Source: an uncultured Bacillota bacterium (GTDB lineage Bacteria > Bacillota_I > Bacilli_A > RFN20 > CAG-449). From it: a stretch of DNA of 47,958 nt. The notes below the pieces were generated by a model, which worked only from the letters and a program-made list of their open reading frames with translations, was not told the origin of the DNA and did no database searches. The stretch is taken from NCBI GenBank assembly GCA_902493275.1, contig CABUOQ010000012.1, positions 1 to 47,958 on the forward strand, given 5' to 3'. Below are positions 17,869 through 26,033 of this stretch, piece by piece; positions within the stretch are counted from its first letter, which is position 1, and every line of letters starts with the position of its first letter. Both the position numbers and the translations under genes were made by a program.

Positions 17869-18048
17869 ATGATACAAGTGGAAATTATTAAAAGTCATGA
17901 TGAAAATCAATTAGTTAGCGATATAAACTATTTTTTACAGCAATTAGAAGAGCATTTATATATCGATATAAAATACTCTTCTTTTTTGGTTAATAAAGAA
18001 GATAATACTTATCTTTATTCAGCGCTTATAATATATCGAGTTGAGTAG
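17869..18048 (+). CDS. cse60: Cse60-like sporulation protein
   Basis: A 59-aa reading frame (MIQVEIIKSHDENQLVSDI...) ending YLYSALIIYRVE. The IDIKYSS segment in the middle and the YSALIIYR end match the small Cse60 family of endospore formers, whose B. subtilis member is a sigma-E-dependent mother-cell gene of unknown biochemical role. No Shine-Dalgarno site is seen; a GATAAT at 17857-17862 is placed for a leaderless transcript. A 14-bp perfect palindrome (TGATAATATTATCA, 17856-17869) reaches the first base of the ATG, and a 0A-box-like site lies 24 bp upstream. Confidence 0.75.
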   Translation: MIQVEIIKSHDENQLVSDINYFLQQLEEHLYIDIKYSSFLVNKEDNTYLYSALIIYRVE

Positions 18049-18105
18049 TTTAATTTTTTGAATATATTTCTTTAAACCTTTTTCAAATTGCATTAAAATA
18101 AAATT

Positions 18106-18582
18106 ATGAAGAAATCAATTATTTTATTATCATCGTGTTTATTTTTATGTGGTTGCAATAATGAGGTCTCATCCTCAAATGAGAATAAAACCTTTTTATC
18201 TAACGATATTCAAGAATTAATATCTTTTAATGGCGATAATCCTCTAGATTATCCATTTGAACTAGATAAGCAAATCAACAAGTCTTTAACCCATGAAAAT
18301 TTTTATGTTGTCACGGTGACAATCGCATATAAAGAAGTGGCAATTAACAATTTTAAATCGATTGTCATTCCATATAGCCTTAACATAATTGAAGCTTCAA
18401 ATCTTGTTGCTAACGTCGGTTATAGCGATGAAAAATATACTTTGGGAAGCAAAGATTCTTCAGATCCATTTACCTTTCCGGGATTTCGTATTTCTTACTT
18501 GACCAAAGATAATGAAGATGGAGTTAAAATATTAGTAAAAGGTGATGATTGTAATTATAAATTTTCTTATCAAGAAATATAA
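18106..18582 (+). CDS. Putative lipoprotein, unknown
   Basis: A 158-aa protein with a short signal peptide ending in a lipobox (MKKSIILLSSCLFLCGC; lipidated Cys17 after Leu-Cys-Gly), followed by a Ser/Asn-rich linker and a beta-rich domain of about 110 residues. It should be anchored to the outer face of the membrane. No family is recognised. There is no Shine-Dalgarno site; TAAAAT at 18094-18099 would start transcription at the ATG. It is monocistronic, between cse60 and yqhY. Confidence 0.65.
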   Translation: MKKSIILLSSCLFLCGCNNEVSSSNENKTFLSNDIQELISFNGDNPLDYPFELDKQINKSLTHENFYVVTVTIAYKEVAINNFKSIVIPYSLNIIEASNLVANVGYSDEKYTLGSKDSSDPFTFPGFRISYLTKDNEDGVKILVKGDDCNYKFSYQEI

Positions 18583-18666
18583 GAATTGTTCAATTTATAG
18601 TAAATATAGTTGCATAAATTTAGTGAAAAAAGTTAAAATAACTTATAGAGCAAAGAGGTGATTTAA

Positions 18667-19002
18667 ATGTCAGAATATGTATACATTCAAAACTACGCTA
18701 GAAGAGGTACTCTAGCAATTTCAAATAATGTTTTTGACCAAATTATTTCGATTGCAATTGAAAAAATTAAAGGGGTTAGATTAAAGAAAAATAATGAGAA
18801 ATTTTCATTTTTTCTTCATAAACCTATCCACTGCGAAATAAAAGATGGAGGAGTAAGCGTCGATGTAAATGTCGTTATCTCCAAAGATGTGAATGTTAAC
18901 GATGTCTGTCTGGCTATTCAAGAAGAGATTGCTTATGCGATTTCCTCAACTACCGAATTTGTTCCATTCGCAGTTAATGTTAAGGTTATCGGAATAGAGT
19001 AA
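18667..19002 (+). CDS. yqhY: Asp23/Gls24 family protein (YqhY-like)
   Basis: A 111-aa Asp23/YloU-family protein: a GTLAISNNVFDQIISIAIEKIKGV opening and a VDVNVVISKDVNVNDVCLAIQEEIAYAI core are typical. YqhY is encoded next to nusB in Bacillota, as here, and has been linked to acetyl-CoA carboxylase control; the accBC genes that normally precede it are absent. AGAGGTGA precedes the ATG. Membership of the family is clear, the precise role is not. Confidence 0.85.
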   Translation: MSEYVYIQNYARRGTLAISNNVFDQIISIAIEKIKGVRLKKNNEKFSFFLHKPIHCEIKDGGVSVDVNVVISKDVNVNDVCLAIQEEIAYAISSTTEFVPFAVNVKVIGIE

Positions 19003-19108
19003 GATTCTCTTACGCTATATCATAAAGTAATTTTTATGCCTTATCTTTATCAAACAATTTTACTAATTTTTAAAAGCATTATCTAAATATAGTTAATAGG
19101 ATAGAAGT

Positions 19109-19510
19109 ATGTTAAGTAGAAATCAAGAACAAGAAAAAGTCATGTTTATAATTTATCAAGTCTTATTTTTGAGTCGTCTTGAAAAGCAATACGATATTCA
19201 AAATATTATTGAAGAAACATTGGAACTTCCATATGATGAGGTTTCCGTTTTTATCAAAGAAGTATCAATAAAAGTCATCAAACATCATCAAGAAATAAAA
19301 GAGATAATTGAACCAAATTGCCTTTCATGGAAGTATGAAAGAATCAACTTAATAATTATTTCAATTTTAATGTTAGGAATTGGTGAATATAAATTTGTTG
19401 GCGATGTAGATAAATCAATTATCATCGATGTTTGCGTCAAATTAGCGAAAAAATATGGTGATGAACGCGATTACAAATTCGTAAATGCCTTATTAGATAA
19501 AGTGCTATGA
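19109..19510 (+). CDS. nusB: Transcription antitermination protein NusB
   Basis: A 133-aa all-helical NusB, which binds NusE (S10) and boxA RNA to promote rRNA transcription antitermination. The C-terminal SIIIDVCVKLAKKYGDERDYKFVNALLDKVL segment is characteristic; the N-terminus (SRNQEQEKVMFIIYQVLF) corresponds to the RR.AR..A...L helix but is diverged. Its TGA stop overlaps the xseA start by 4 bases (ATGA), proving that TGA is a stop here. The folD gene usually found next is missing. Confidence 0.88.
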   Translation: MLSRNQEQEKVMFIIYQVLFLSRLEKQYDIQNIIEETLELPYDEVSVFIKEVSIKVIKHHQEIKEIIEPNCLSWKYERINLIIISILMLGIGEYKFVGDVDKSIIIDVCVKLAKKYGDERDYKFVNALLDKVL

Positions 19511-20766
19511 GTGATTATTTAACCGTTACTAGATTAAATCAATATATTAAGTCCATTGTAGAGAGTGATTATTCATTGATGAACATTACTTTGCTAGGAG
19601 AAGTATCATCTTTAACTAAGCACTACACTGGACATTTTTATTTTACCTTGAAAGATGAAAACTCCCAGATTCGCTGCATGATGTTTTCACAATATTCTTC
19701 ACGCCTTAGTTTTAACTTAAAAAATGGTGACCAAATATTAATTAATGGCTATGTGGGTGTATATGATAAAGGTGGAACTTATCAAGTATATTGTCGAAGT
19801 ATATCTTTATATGGTGAAGGGCAATATCTTTTAATGTTATCAAAATTAAAAGAAAAATTGCAAAAAGAAGGAATATTTTCAAAACCGAAAAAAGCGATTC
19901 CTTTGATACCACATCGAATCGGTTTATTAACCGCCTCAACTGGCGCGGCCGTTCATGATTATATAAATACTATCAATAGTCGTCTTAAAACCGATATTTA
20001 TCTATTTCCTTGCTTAGTTCAAGGTGAAGATGCTCCTAAAAGCATAATAAAAGCTCTTGATAACGCGATAAATTATGACTTAGATTTAATTGTTATCACT
20101 CGTGGAGGCGGTTCTAAAGAGGACCTTAGATGTTTTAATGACGAACTTCTTGTTCGTAAAATATACGAACTAGATATCCCTTTAATCAGTGCCGTTGGAC
20201 ACCAAATTGATACCACTTTAATTGACTATGTTTCGGATAAAGTTTGTATAACTCCAACTGATGCGGCCAATAACTCCATTGCAAAAAAGGATGATTTAGC
20301 TCTTCTAATTAAGCAATATGAGGCCAATATAAAAATGTCAATAACTCATAAAATTGAGAAAATAAGTGAAAAATTAATGATGATTGATCGTAATATTGAA
20401 GCATATTCGCCTAGAAAAAAACTAAAGCTTTTAAATAATCATATTCAAAGCGTAAGTCAAAATTTAGATAAGTTGATTTTAAATCGACTGACTTATCAAT
20501 TACAAAAAATGGATATGCTTAATAAACATCTAAAGCAAAATATTGAAAGTAATTTAAAAAGGCGTCTTCAATTATTGAAGATTCTAAATAACAAACTAGA
20601 ATATTTAAACCCTAACAATCTCTTAAGTAGTGGTTATGCAATTATCGAAAATAATGATCAAGTTATAACTTCCACGAAAGATGTAAAAATTGATGATGTT
20701 ATAAAACTAAAATTGAGCGATGGGCACATTCAAGCTCGAGTAATAAAAATAGGAGAGAAAAAATAA
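19507..20766 (+). CDS. xseA: Exodeoxyribonuclease VII large subunit
   Basis: A 419-aa XseA, catalytic subunit of exonuclease VII, which degrades single-stranded DNA from both ends. An N-terminal OB-fold (residues 1 to about 100, GHFYFTLKDENSQIRCMMF) precedes the catalytic domain (GLLTASTGAAVHDY, ITRGGGSKEDL, SAVGHQIDTTLIDYVSD) and a long C-terminal coiled coil. It overlaps nusB by 4 bases and is followed by xseB after one base. Confidence 0.95.
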   Translation: MSDYLTVTRLNQYIKSIVESDYSLMNITLLGEVSSLTKHYTGHFYFTLKDENSQIRCMMFSQYSSRLSFNLKNGDQILINGYVGVYDKGGTYQVYCRSISLYGEGQYLLMLSKLKEKLQKEGIFSKPKKAIPLIPHRIGLLTASTGAAVHDYINTINSRLKTDIYLFPCLVQGEDAPKSIIKALDNAINYDLDLIVITRGGGSKEDLRCFNDELLVRKIYELDIPLISAVGHQIDTTLIDYVSDKVCITPTDAANNSIAKKDDLALLIKQYEANIKMSITHKIEKISEKLMMIDRNIEAYSPRKKLKLLNNHIQSVSQNLDKLILNRLTYQLQKMDMLNKHLKQNIESNLKRRLQLLKILNNKLEYLNPNNLLSSGYAIIENNDQVITSTKDVKIDDVIKLKLSDGHIQARVIKIGEKK

Positions 20767-20767
20767 A

Positions 20768-20992
20768 ATGACATTTGAGGAAAAATTAAAAAAATTAGAG
20801 TCATTAGTGGCAAAATTAGAAGATGAAACTATCGGTCTTGATGAAACAATTAAATTATATAATGAAGCCAAAGAACTTTCTGCTTCACTAAATAATGAAT
20901 TAAATGAATCTATTAAGAAGATGTCATTTATCGTCGAGGGAGACAAAGTTGTTCCTTTCGATGTTGAAGAAAATGCTAAAAAAGATATTTAG
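20768..20992 (+). CDS. xseB: Exodeoxyribonuclease VII small subunit
   Basis: A 74-aa helical hairpin protein (TFEEKLKKLESLVAKLEDE, LDETIKLYNEAKEL) that binds the XseA coiled coil in multiple copies. Length and motif are typical. AGGAGA lies in the end of xseA, so the pair is translated together. No ispA follows, unlike in Bacillus. Confidence 0.93.
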   Translation: MTFEEKLKKLESLVAKLEDETIGLDETIKLYNEAKELSASLNNELNESIKKMSFIVEGDKVVPFDVEENAKKDI

Positions 20993-20998
20993 TATTAG

Positions 20999-21040
20999 AT
21001 TAGTATATATTTAGTAGTTATATAGTAGATATAATTAATA
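20999..21040 (+). repeat. AT-rich intergenic repeat of TAGTATATATTTAGTAG type
   Basis: The stretch after xseB contains ATTAGTATATATTTAGTA, which recurs exactly at 28202-28219 and in looser form near 28.5 kb and 38.79 kb, followed here by TAGTAG-like triplets. It is non-coding. Whether it is a real dispersed repeat or AT-rich coincidence is not settled. Confidence 0.4.
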
Positions 21041-21079
21041 ATTTTAACTATAAATATTTATTTAAAATAAAAAATTTTT

Positions 21080-21085
21080 TATAAT
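21080..21085 (+). promoter_or_regulatory. recN -10 box, leaderless arrangement
   Basis: TATAAT ends exactly seven bases before the A of the recN ATG, so transcription should start at the initiation codon. No Shine-Dalgarno site is present and the -35 region is poor. Confidence 0.45.
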
Positions 21086-21091
21086 TAAGAT

Positions 21092-22747
21092 ATGTTAGAA
21101 CATTTAGGAATTAAAAATTTTGCGATTATTGAAGATTTGGATGTTGATTTCCCAAAGGGGTTCATCGCTTTAACTGGTGAAACTGGCGCAGGAAAATCAA
21201 TTATTATTGACGCGCTCAGCTTATTGATAGGGGAGCGTTCTTCTTTTGAAAAGATTCGCCACGATAAGCAAAAGGCGCTTATTGAAGGCATATTTCATCT
21301 TGATAACGCTCAAAATAAAGCTCTAGTAGAAGATATCCTCCAAGATACAATCGAAGATGATACGCTAATTATATCTAGAACGCTTGATATTAACCAAAAA
21401 ACTCAAATACGCATAAATAATCAGCTTACGACTTTATCGACGCTTAAACGTCTTTCTAACGTTTTAATTGATATTCATTCTCAACAAAAAGATGCATTTT
21501 TCTTACACCAAGAAAATCAGTTATCGTTGCTTGATCAATTTATCAAAAAAATTGCCTCTAAAGACGAGATTTATATTTATGATAAATATGAAGATTCATA
21601 TTCAAAATATCTTGATTTAAAAAAGAAAATTGCCGCCTTTAATGATAAACATAATAATTTAGAGGATGTTGAAACCATTAATTATCAACTTCAAGAATTA
21701 GAAAAAGTCGACATTAAGCCGAATGAAATGGAAGATTTAGAGCAAGAAAAACAAAAATTGAATAATTTATCGCGTTTAACTGACCGTTTAGAAAGCTTTT
21801 TAGCATCATATTCACAATTAAGAACTGCTTTATATGATGCAAAAAAAAACTTATCGTATCTTGATGATGAAGATTTTGTCTCTTTAAGTGAACGATTTAA
21901 TGATCATTATTACGAATTAGAGGATATTTATTCTACTATAAACGATAAATACGAGTCTTTATCGGATATGAAAAATCGTCTCAATATTATTAATGATCGC
22001 TTGTTTTTATTACATTCTTTAAGAAAGAAATATGGCTATACTTCTCAAGATATTATCGATTATTATGAAAAGTTAAAAGAGATGCTTGATATTATCACTA
22101 ATTTTGAATCTGAACAGGTAAAATTAGAAAATGAATTAAATAAATTAAGGCTTATATTAAATAAAGATAGCGATAATTTATCATCATTAAGACAAAAATA
22201 CGCGCCGATTTTATCAAGGCAAATCAATAAGGAATTAAGCGATTTAAAATTGAATAATGCCGAATTTAAGGTGGATATTCAATATGAAGATTCATATTCA
22301 TCAACTGGCAATAATAAGATAACCTTTTTATTAAAAGCCAATGCTGGAAGTAATTTCTTACCATTGGATAGAACCGCTTCTTTAGGTGAGACTAGTCGAT
22401 TAAATTTAGCTCTTAAAACAGTTTTCAACGATTTAAACCCTAAAGACACCATTGTTTTTGATGAAATAGATATTGGAATTTCTGGAAATATCGCCTCTTT
22501 AGTCGCTGAAAAAATGAAAAAAATATCATCATTTACCCAAGTTATTACAATTTCTCATTTACCTCAAGTATGTGCGAAAGCAGATTATCATTTTTCAGTC
22601 GAGAAGCAAGTAATTAATGGAGAAACATATTCAAATATTAAAATGTTATCACACGAGGAAAGAGTACATGAAATCGCTAAGATGCTATCTGCAGAAGACA
22701 TTTCAGAATCATCATTAATAGCGGCGAAAGAATTACTTGATAAATAA
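21092..22747 (+). CDS. recN: DNA repair protein RecN
   Basis: A 551-aa SMC-like ATPase that tethers DNA ends in double-strand break repair. Walker A GETGAGKS is at residues 29-36, two coiled-coil arms occupy the middle, and the C-terminal half shows the LGETSRLNLALK signature and VFDEIDIGISG Walker B. It starts at an ATG with no ribosome-binding site but a -10 box placed for leaderless transcription. recN-spoIVB-spo0A is the conserved order in endospore formers; ahrC, tlyA, dxs and ispA, which usually precede it, are absent. Confidence 0.95.
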   Translation: MLEHLGIKNFAIIEDLDVDFPKGFIALTGETGAGKSIIIDALSLLIGERSSFEKIRHDKQKALIEGIFHLDNAQNKALVEDILQDTIEDDTLIISRTLDINQKTQIRINNQLTTLSTLKRLSNVLIDIHSQQKDAFFLHQENQLSLLDQFIKKIASKDEIYIYDKYEDSYSKYLDLKKKIAAFNDKHNNLEDVETINYQLQELEKVDIKPNEMEDLEQEKQKLNNLSRLTDRLESFLASYSQLRTALYDAKKNLSYLDDEDFVSLSERFNDHYYELEDIYSTINDKYESLSDMKNRLNIINDRLFLLHSLRKKYGYTSQDIIDYYEKLKEMLDIITNFESEQVKLENELNKLRLILNKDSDNLSSLRQKYAPILSRQINKELSDLKLNNAEFKVDIQYEDSYSSTGNNKITFLLKANAGSNFLPLDRTASLGETSRLNLALKTVFNDLNPKDTIVFDEIDIGISGNIASLVAEKMKKISSFTQVITISHLPQVCAKADYHFSVEKQVINGETYSNIKMLSHEERVHEIAKMLSAEDISESSLIAAKELLDK

Positions 22748-22818
22748 TATTCTTTCCCAATTAACGTTGTTTATTCAGCAAATAATCACTAATACTAAGA
22801 ACGAAAGGAGTAAAACAA

Positions 22819-23820
22819 ATGAAAAATTTCGGACTTTTATTAGCGATTATTTTTTTATCAGCAGCTTCACCAGTGCTAGCTAATGCTTTAATGTTAGTTC
22901 CAGGAGGAGAGAATATCGCTTTTGAAATTTATTCAGACGGAATAATCGTCACTGGTTCATATAATGTTGACTATCTCGAATCAAACTATAACCCTAATCG
23001 TGATTCAGATATTATAAAAGGCGATATTATTTATCAAATAGGGGATAAAAGAGTTACAGATTTAAAATCTTTTACCAGTGAATTTTACCGTTATAAAGAT
23101 GATGGAATATTGCCTTTAATGATAAAAAGAAGCCAAAATCAGTATTATCGTGAATTACGTTTAATCAAAGATGATAACTCATATAAAACTGGTTTATATG
23201 TCAAAGAGAGGATTTTAGGGATTGGAACTGTATCTTTCTATGATCCGGTTAATAAGACTTACGGAGCTTTAGCACATGAAGTATATGATGATGACACAGC
23301 TTCAATTATTGATGTTAGAGTGGGCGCTATATATTTAGAGGAAGTTGAATCCATCACGCCATCAAAAGATGGTGATGTCGGTAGCAAAAATTGTGATGTA
23401 GATTTAGAAGATCCTATTGGCGATATCATCGATAATACTTCATTTGGTATTTTTGGAAATATTGATGAAATTCCATCTTCATACGAAATGATAGAAGTAG
23501 CTAATGTCGAAGATATAAAACTTGGAAAAGCTATCATTCGAACGTGTGTAAAAGATGATAAATTAGAGGATTTTGAGATTCAAATCACTGCGTTAAAAAA
23601 ACAAAAGCAAATGGATATCAAAGGAATATCTTTTACTATCACCGATGAAGACCTACTTCAAATTGGGGGAGGAATTTATCAAGGAATGTCCGGCTCACCA
23701 ATTATTCAAGATAACAAATTAATTGGCGCAGTAACGCATGTAAATGTTAATAATGTCGAAACTGGATATGGAGTATATATGCAATATATGTATCAAAAAT
23801 CACTAGAAAGTTTCGCGTAA
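22819..23820 (+). CDS. spoIVB: SpoIVB-type peptidase (S55)
   Basis: A 333-aa serine peptidase of the SpoIVB family, secreted by the forespore to trigger pro-sigma-K processing in B. subtilis. An N-terminal signal-anchor (about residues 4-23) precedes a PDZ domain (IIKGDIIYQIGDKRV, about 55-110) and the S55 domain, with the likely catalytic His153 (GALAHEVYDD) and Ser in GMSGSP (first Ser = 291), then LIGAVTHVNVNN. The two catalytic motifs are about 138 residues apart, close to the B. subtilis spacing. AAAGGAG precedes the ATG. It lies between recN and spo0A as in Bacillus and Clostridium; sigK is 10 kb away. Confidence 0.92.
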   Translation: MKNFGLLLAIIFLSAASPVLANALMLVPGGENIAFEIYSDGIIVTGSYNVDYLESNYNPNRDSDIIKGDIIYQIGDKRVTDLKSFTSEFYRYKDDGILPLMIKRSQNQYYRELRLIKDDNSYKTGLYVKERILGIGTVSFYDPVNKTYGALAHEVYDDDTASIIDVRVGAIYLEEVESITPSKDGDVGSKNCDVDLEDPIGDIIDNTSFGIFGNIDEIPSSYEMIEVANVEDIKLGKAIIRTCVKDDKLEDFEIQITALKKQKQMDIKGISFTITDEDLLQIGGGIYQGMSGSPIIQDNKLIGAVTHVNVNNVETGYGVYMQYMYQKSLESFA

Positions 23821-23827
23821 TTCGACA
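23821..23827 (+). promoter_or_regulatory. Candidate 0A box upstream of spo0A
   Basis: TTCGACA, a perfect reverse-orientation 0A box, begins at the first base after the spoIVB stop and 150 bp upstream of the spo0A ATG. The terminator at 23845-23894 lies between it and the promoter, so direct autoregulation would have to act from a distance. Confidence 0.35.
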
Positions 23828-23844
23828 AAAGTATCATAAAATCT

Positions 23845-23894
23845 AAGCGAAATATCTATAATTCTAAGCAGAATTCTTGGTGTTTCGCTTTTTT
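23845..23894 (+). terminator. Terminator after spoIVB
   Basis: AAGCGAAA (23845-23852) pairs with TTTCGCTT (23883-23890); inside, AATTCT pairs with AGAATT around an AAGC loop. A run of T residues follows (23889-23894). It separates spoIVB from spo0A. Confidence 0.7.
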
Positions 23895-23915
23895 ATCATC
23901 TTAGTCTTATTTTTA

Positions 23916-23944
23916 TTCCACAAAAATATCAAAAGTATTATAAT
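23916..23944 (+). promoter_or_regulatory. spo0A promoter
   Basis: A perfect TATAAT at 23939-23944 is preceded at 17 bp by a weak TTCCAC (23916-23921). The predicted start near 23951 leaves a short leader with an AAAGG ribosome-binding site. Confidence 0.5.
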
Positions 23945-23976
23945 CTTTCTTAGGGTACAAAAAGAAAGGTATAAGA

Positions 23977-24747
23977 ATGAAAAAGAAAGGTGTTTTTGTA
24001 GTAGAAAACAACAAAGATTTATTGGCAACAATAGGTCGTAATATAACTTCGTGTGAGGACTTATATTTGATTGGTAGTGCATCAAATGGTAAGGACGCTC
24101 TCATTCAATTAAAAACATTAAATGATGTCGATGTTATATTATTAGAGCTAGTATTACCAGTTATGGATGGGTTCTCATTATTAAATGAGTTAAATGCGTT
24201 TTACGCAAGTAAAGTCAATCGTCCATACATTATAGTTAATTCAGGATTGGTAAATCAGAACATTTTAAGTATGATTACTACTTTAGGAGCTAATCAATTT
24301 ATCTTAAAACCTTATGATATGTCAACTTTGATTTCTAATTTGCGTCTAGCTAACGCTACTATTAAACCCGAAGTTCCACATCAAGATAATCTTGAAAAGC
24401 AAATCACTTCTTTATTAAGAGAAGTGGGAATTCCTGCTCACATTCGTGGATATAATTATCTTAGAACAGCAATTACTTACTCCTATAATAATTCTGATTA
24501 TATCGGACAAGTAACAAAAGTTCTATATCCTGAAATCGCTAGGAAATATAAAACAACCGGCTCGAGAGTGGAGCGAGCAATACGTCATGCGATTGAAGTC
24601 GCATGGAACAGAGGAAACATTGACACAATTGATGAGATTTTCGGTTACACAATATCCTCATCAAAGGCTAAACCAACTAATTCAGAGTTCATTGCAATGA
24701 TTGCTGATTATTTAAATGTTGAAAATCGCCAGAAGGTTTCTGTATAA
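23977..24747 (+). CDS. spo0A: Spo0A-type sporulation response regulator, phospho-acceptor replaced by Glu
   Basis: A 256-aa two-domain regulator. The C-terminal domain (about residues 145-250) is unmistakable Spo0A: GIPAHIRGYNYLR, TTGSRVERAIRHAIEVAW, FGYTISSSKAKPTNSEFIA. The N-terminal receiver is altered: the acceptor Asp of B. subtilis Spo0A (Asp56) corresponds to Glu57 here (LLELVLPVMDG, codon at 24145-24147), and the acidic pair Asp10-Asp11 is Glu10-Asn11. The conserved Lys of FILKP is kept. Phosphorylation by a normal relay is therefore unlikely; Glu may mimic the active state (inference). AAAGG precedes the ATG. Confidence 0.93.
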   Translation: MKKKGVFVVENNKDLLATIGRNITSCEDLYLIGSASNGKDALIQLKTLNDVDVILLELVLPVMDGFSLLNELNAFYASKVNRPYIIVNSGLVNQNILSMITTLGANQFILKPYDMSTLISNLRLANATIKPEVPHQDNLEKQITSLLREVGIPAHIRGYNYLRTAITYSYNNSDYIGQVTKVLYPEIARKYKTTGSRVERAIRHAIEVAWNRGNIDTIDEIFGYTISSSKAKPTNSEFIAMIADYLNVENRQKVSV

Positions 24748-24776
24748 TATAAGTAGTCCAAGTTTCTGTATAAATC

Positions 24777-24812
24777 AAAATCTATCTTCCTAGGAAGGTA
24801 GATTTTCTTATT
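24777..24812 (+). terminator. Terminator after spo0A
   Basis: AAAATCTATCTTCC (24777-24790) pairs with GGAAGGTAGATTTT (24793-24806), with one G-T wobble and a tight loop, then a T-rich tail. It isolates spo0A from dinB. Confidence 0.8.
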
Positions 24813-24828
24813 TTATAGAAACATTTTG

Positions 24829-24837
24829 TGATATAAT
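24829..24837 (+). promoter_or_regulatory. dinB promoter, extended -10
   Basis: TGA-TATAAT at 24829-24837 is a perfect extended -10 element 17 bp upstream of the dinB ATG; the -35 region is poor, as is common for extended -10 promoters. Confidence 0.5.
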
Positions 24838-24854
24838 TACATTGTGAGGAAATT

Positions 24855-26033
24855 ATGAGACGCGTTATAATTCATATCGACATAAATCAGTTCTTTGTTG
24901 CTGTAGCTAGACTAGAAGATCCTTCACTAATTGGTAAGCCAGTTGTAGTCGCTGGTGATAATCGTCGTGGAATCGTCTCTACCGCCTCATATGAAGCAAG
25001 AAAATATGGCATAAGTTCTGCGATGCCAACATATATGGCTAAAAAATTGTGCCCTCAATTAATAATTAGGCCGGTTACTTTTGATTTATATCAAAAAAAA
25101 TCACGTGAATTATTTGATTTTTTACGACAAAATTATACTTCACAAATCGAAATAGTCTCTATAGATGAATGTTATATGGACATAACTGATTTAATAAAAA
25201 ATGAAGTTTCTCCATTAAATTATTTAAAAACTCTTCAACAAAGGATTCTTTCTAGTACTAAGCTTGAAGTATCAATAGGAGTGGGACCAACAAAATTTTT
25301 AGCTAAAATGGGATCTGATTATAAAAAACCTTTAGGAATCACTATAATTCGTAAGCGTGATATAAAAAGAATATTATATCCATTAGATGTCAAAGATTTC
25401 TATGGAATAGGAAAGAAAACAATTCCGCGGCTTAATGATATCGGAATAAAAACCATTAAAGATCTCGCAAATAATTCATCATATGAATTAAAAAAAATAC
25501 TCGGAACTTTTTATGTCACAATGAAAAAATGGCTCAATGGAGAGGGTGATGATGTCGTAGATCCAACACCTTCAGATCCAAAATCAATTTCTTCTACGTC
25601 AACATTTTTATATGATACCAATGATTATGAAGAGATTACTAATCAATTAAAAGAAAGGGCTCAAGAAGTTGCTTACCAAGCCCAATATGATAAAAAAGTT
25701 GGAAAGACAATTACTTTGATCATAAAAGAAGCATCTTTTAAATCAATAAGTCGTTCAATTACAATAAATAAGCCGATTAACTCATTTTTAGACATCTACA
25801 GCAACGTTATGAAATTATTTGATAAATATTTCGATAACCAATATATTCGTCTTGCAGGAGTCGGATTATCAACACTTATCGATAAAAAAGATTTCTTTGT
25901 ACAAATATCATTATTTGATCAACAACAAAATCAAAAAGAGTGTCGGACAAAATTACTAGTCAATCGCTTAAATCAAAAAGCAAACAAAAAAATATTTAAT
26001 GTCGCTTCCGCTTTAAACGAGGATTCAAAATGA
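24855..26033 (+). CDS. dinB: DNA polymerase IV (Y family)
   Basis: A 392-aa translesion polymerase. Catalytic acidic residues are Asp9 (HIDINQFF) and Asp104-Glu105 (SIDECYMD); the palm segment STASYEARKYGISSAMP and helix-hairpin-helix FYGIGKKTIPRLNDIGI are present, with a little-finger domain after about residue 235. It has GAGGAA upstream, an extended -10 promoter, and overlaps the Xer gene by ATGA. Its position next to a recombinase near dif may be chance. Confidence 0.95.
   Translation: MRRVIIHIDINQFFVAVARLEDPSLIGKPVVVAGDNRRGIVSTASYEARKYGISSAMPTYMAKKLCPQLIIRPVTFDLYQKKSRELFDFLRQNYTSQIEIVSIDECYMDITDLIKNEVSPLNYLKTLQQRILSSTKLEVSIGVGPTKFLAKMGSDYKKPLGITIIRKRDIKRILYPLDVKDFYGIGKKTIPRLNDIGIKTIKDLANNSSYELKKILGTFYVTMKKWLNGEGDDVVDPTPSDPKSISSTSTFLYDTNDYEEITNQLKERAQEVAYQAQYDKKVGKTITLIIKEASFKSISRSITINKPINSFLDIYSNVMKLFDKYFDNQYIRLAGVGLSTLIDKKDFFVQISLFDQQQNQKECRTKLLVNRLNQKANKKIFNVASALNEDSK

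Noticed and set aside
22749..22818. Sigma-F/G-type promoter upstream of spoIVB
   Set aside because: GTTTA and ACTAATACTA at about the right spacing recall the forespore consensus, but the GG of the -10 element is missing and the match is within chance for AT-rich DNA.
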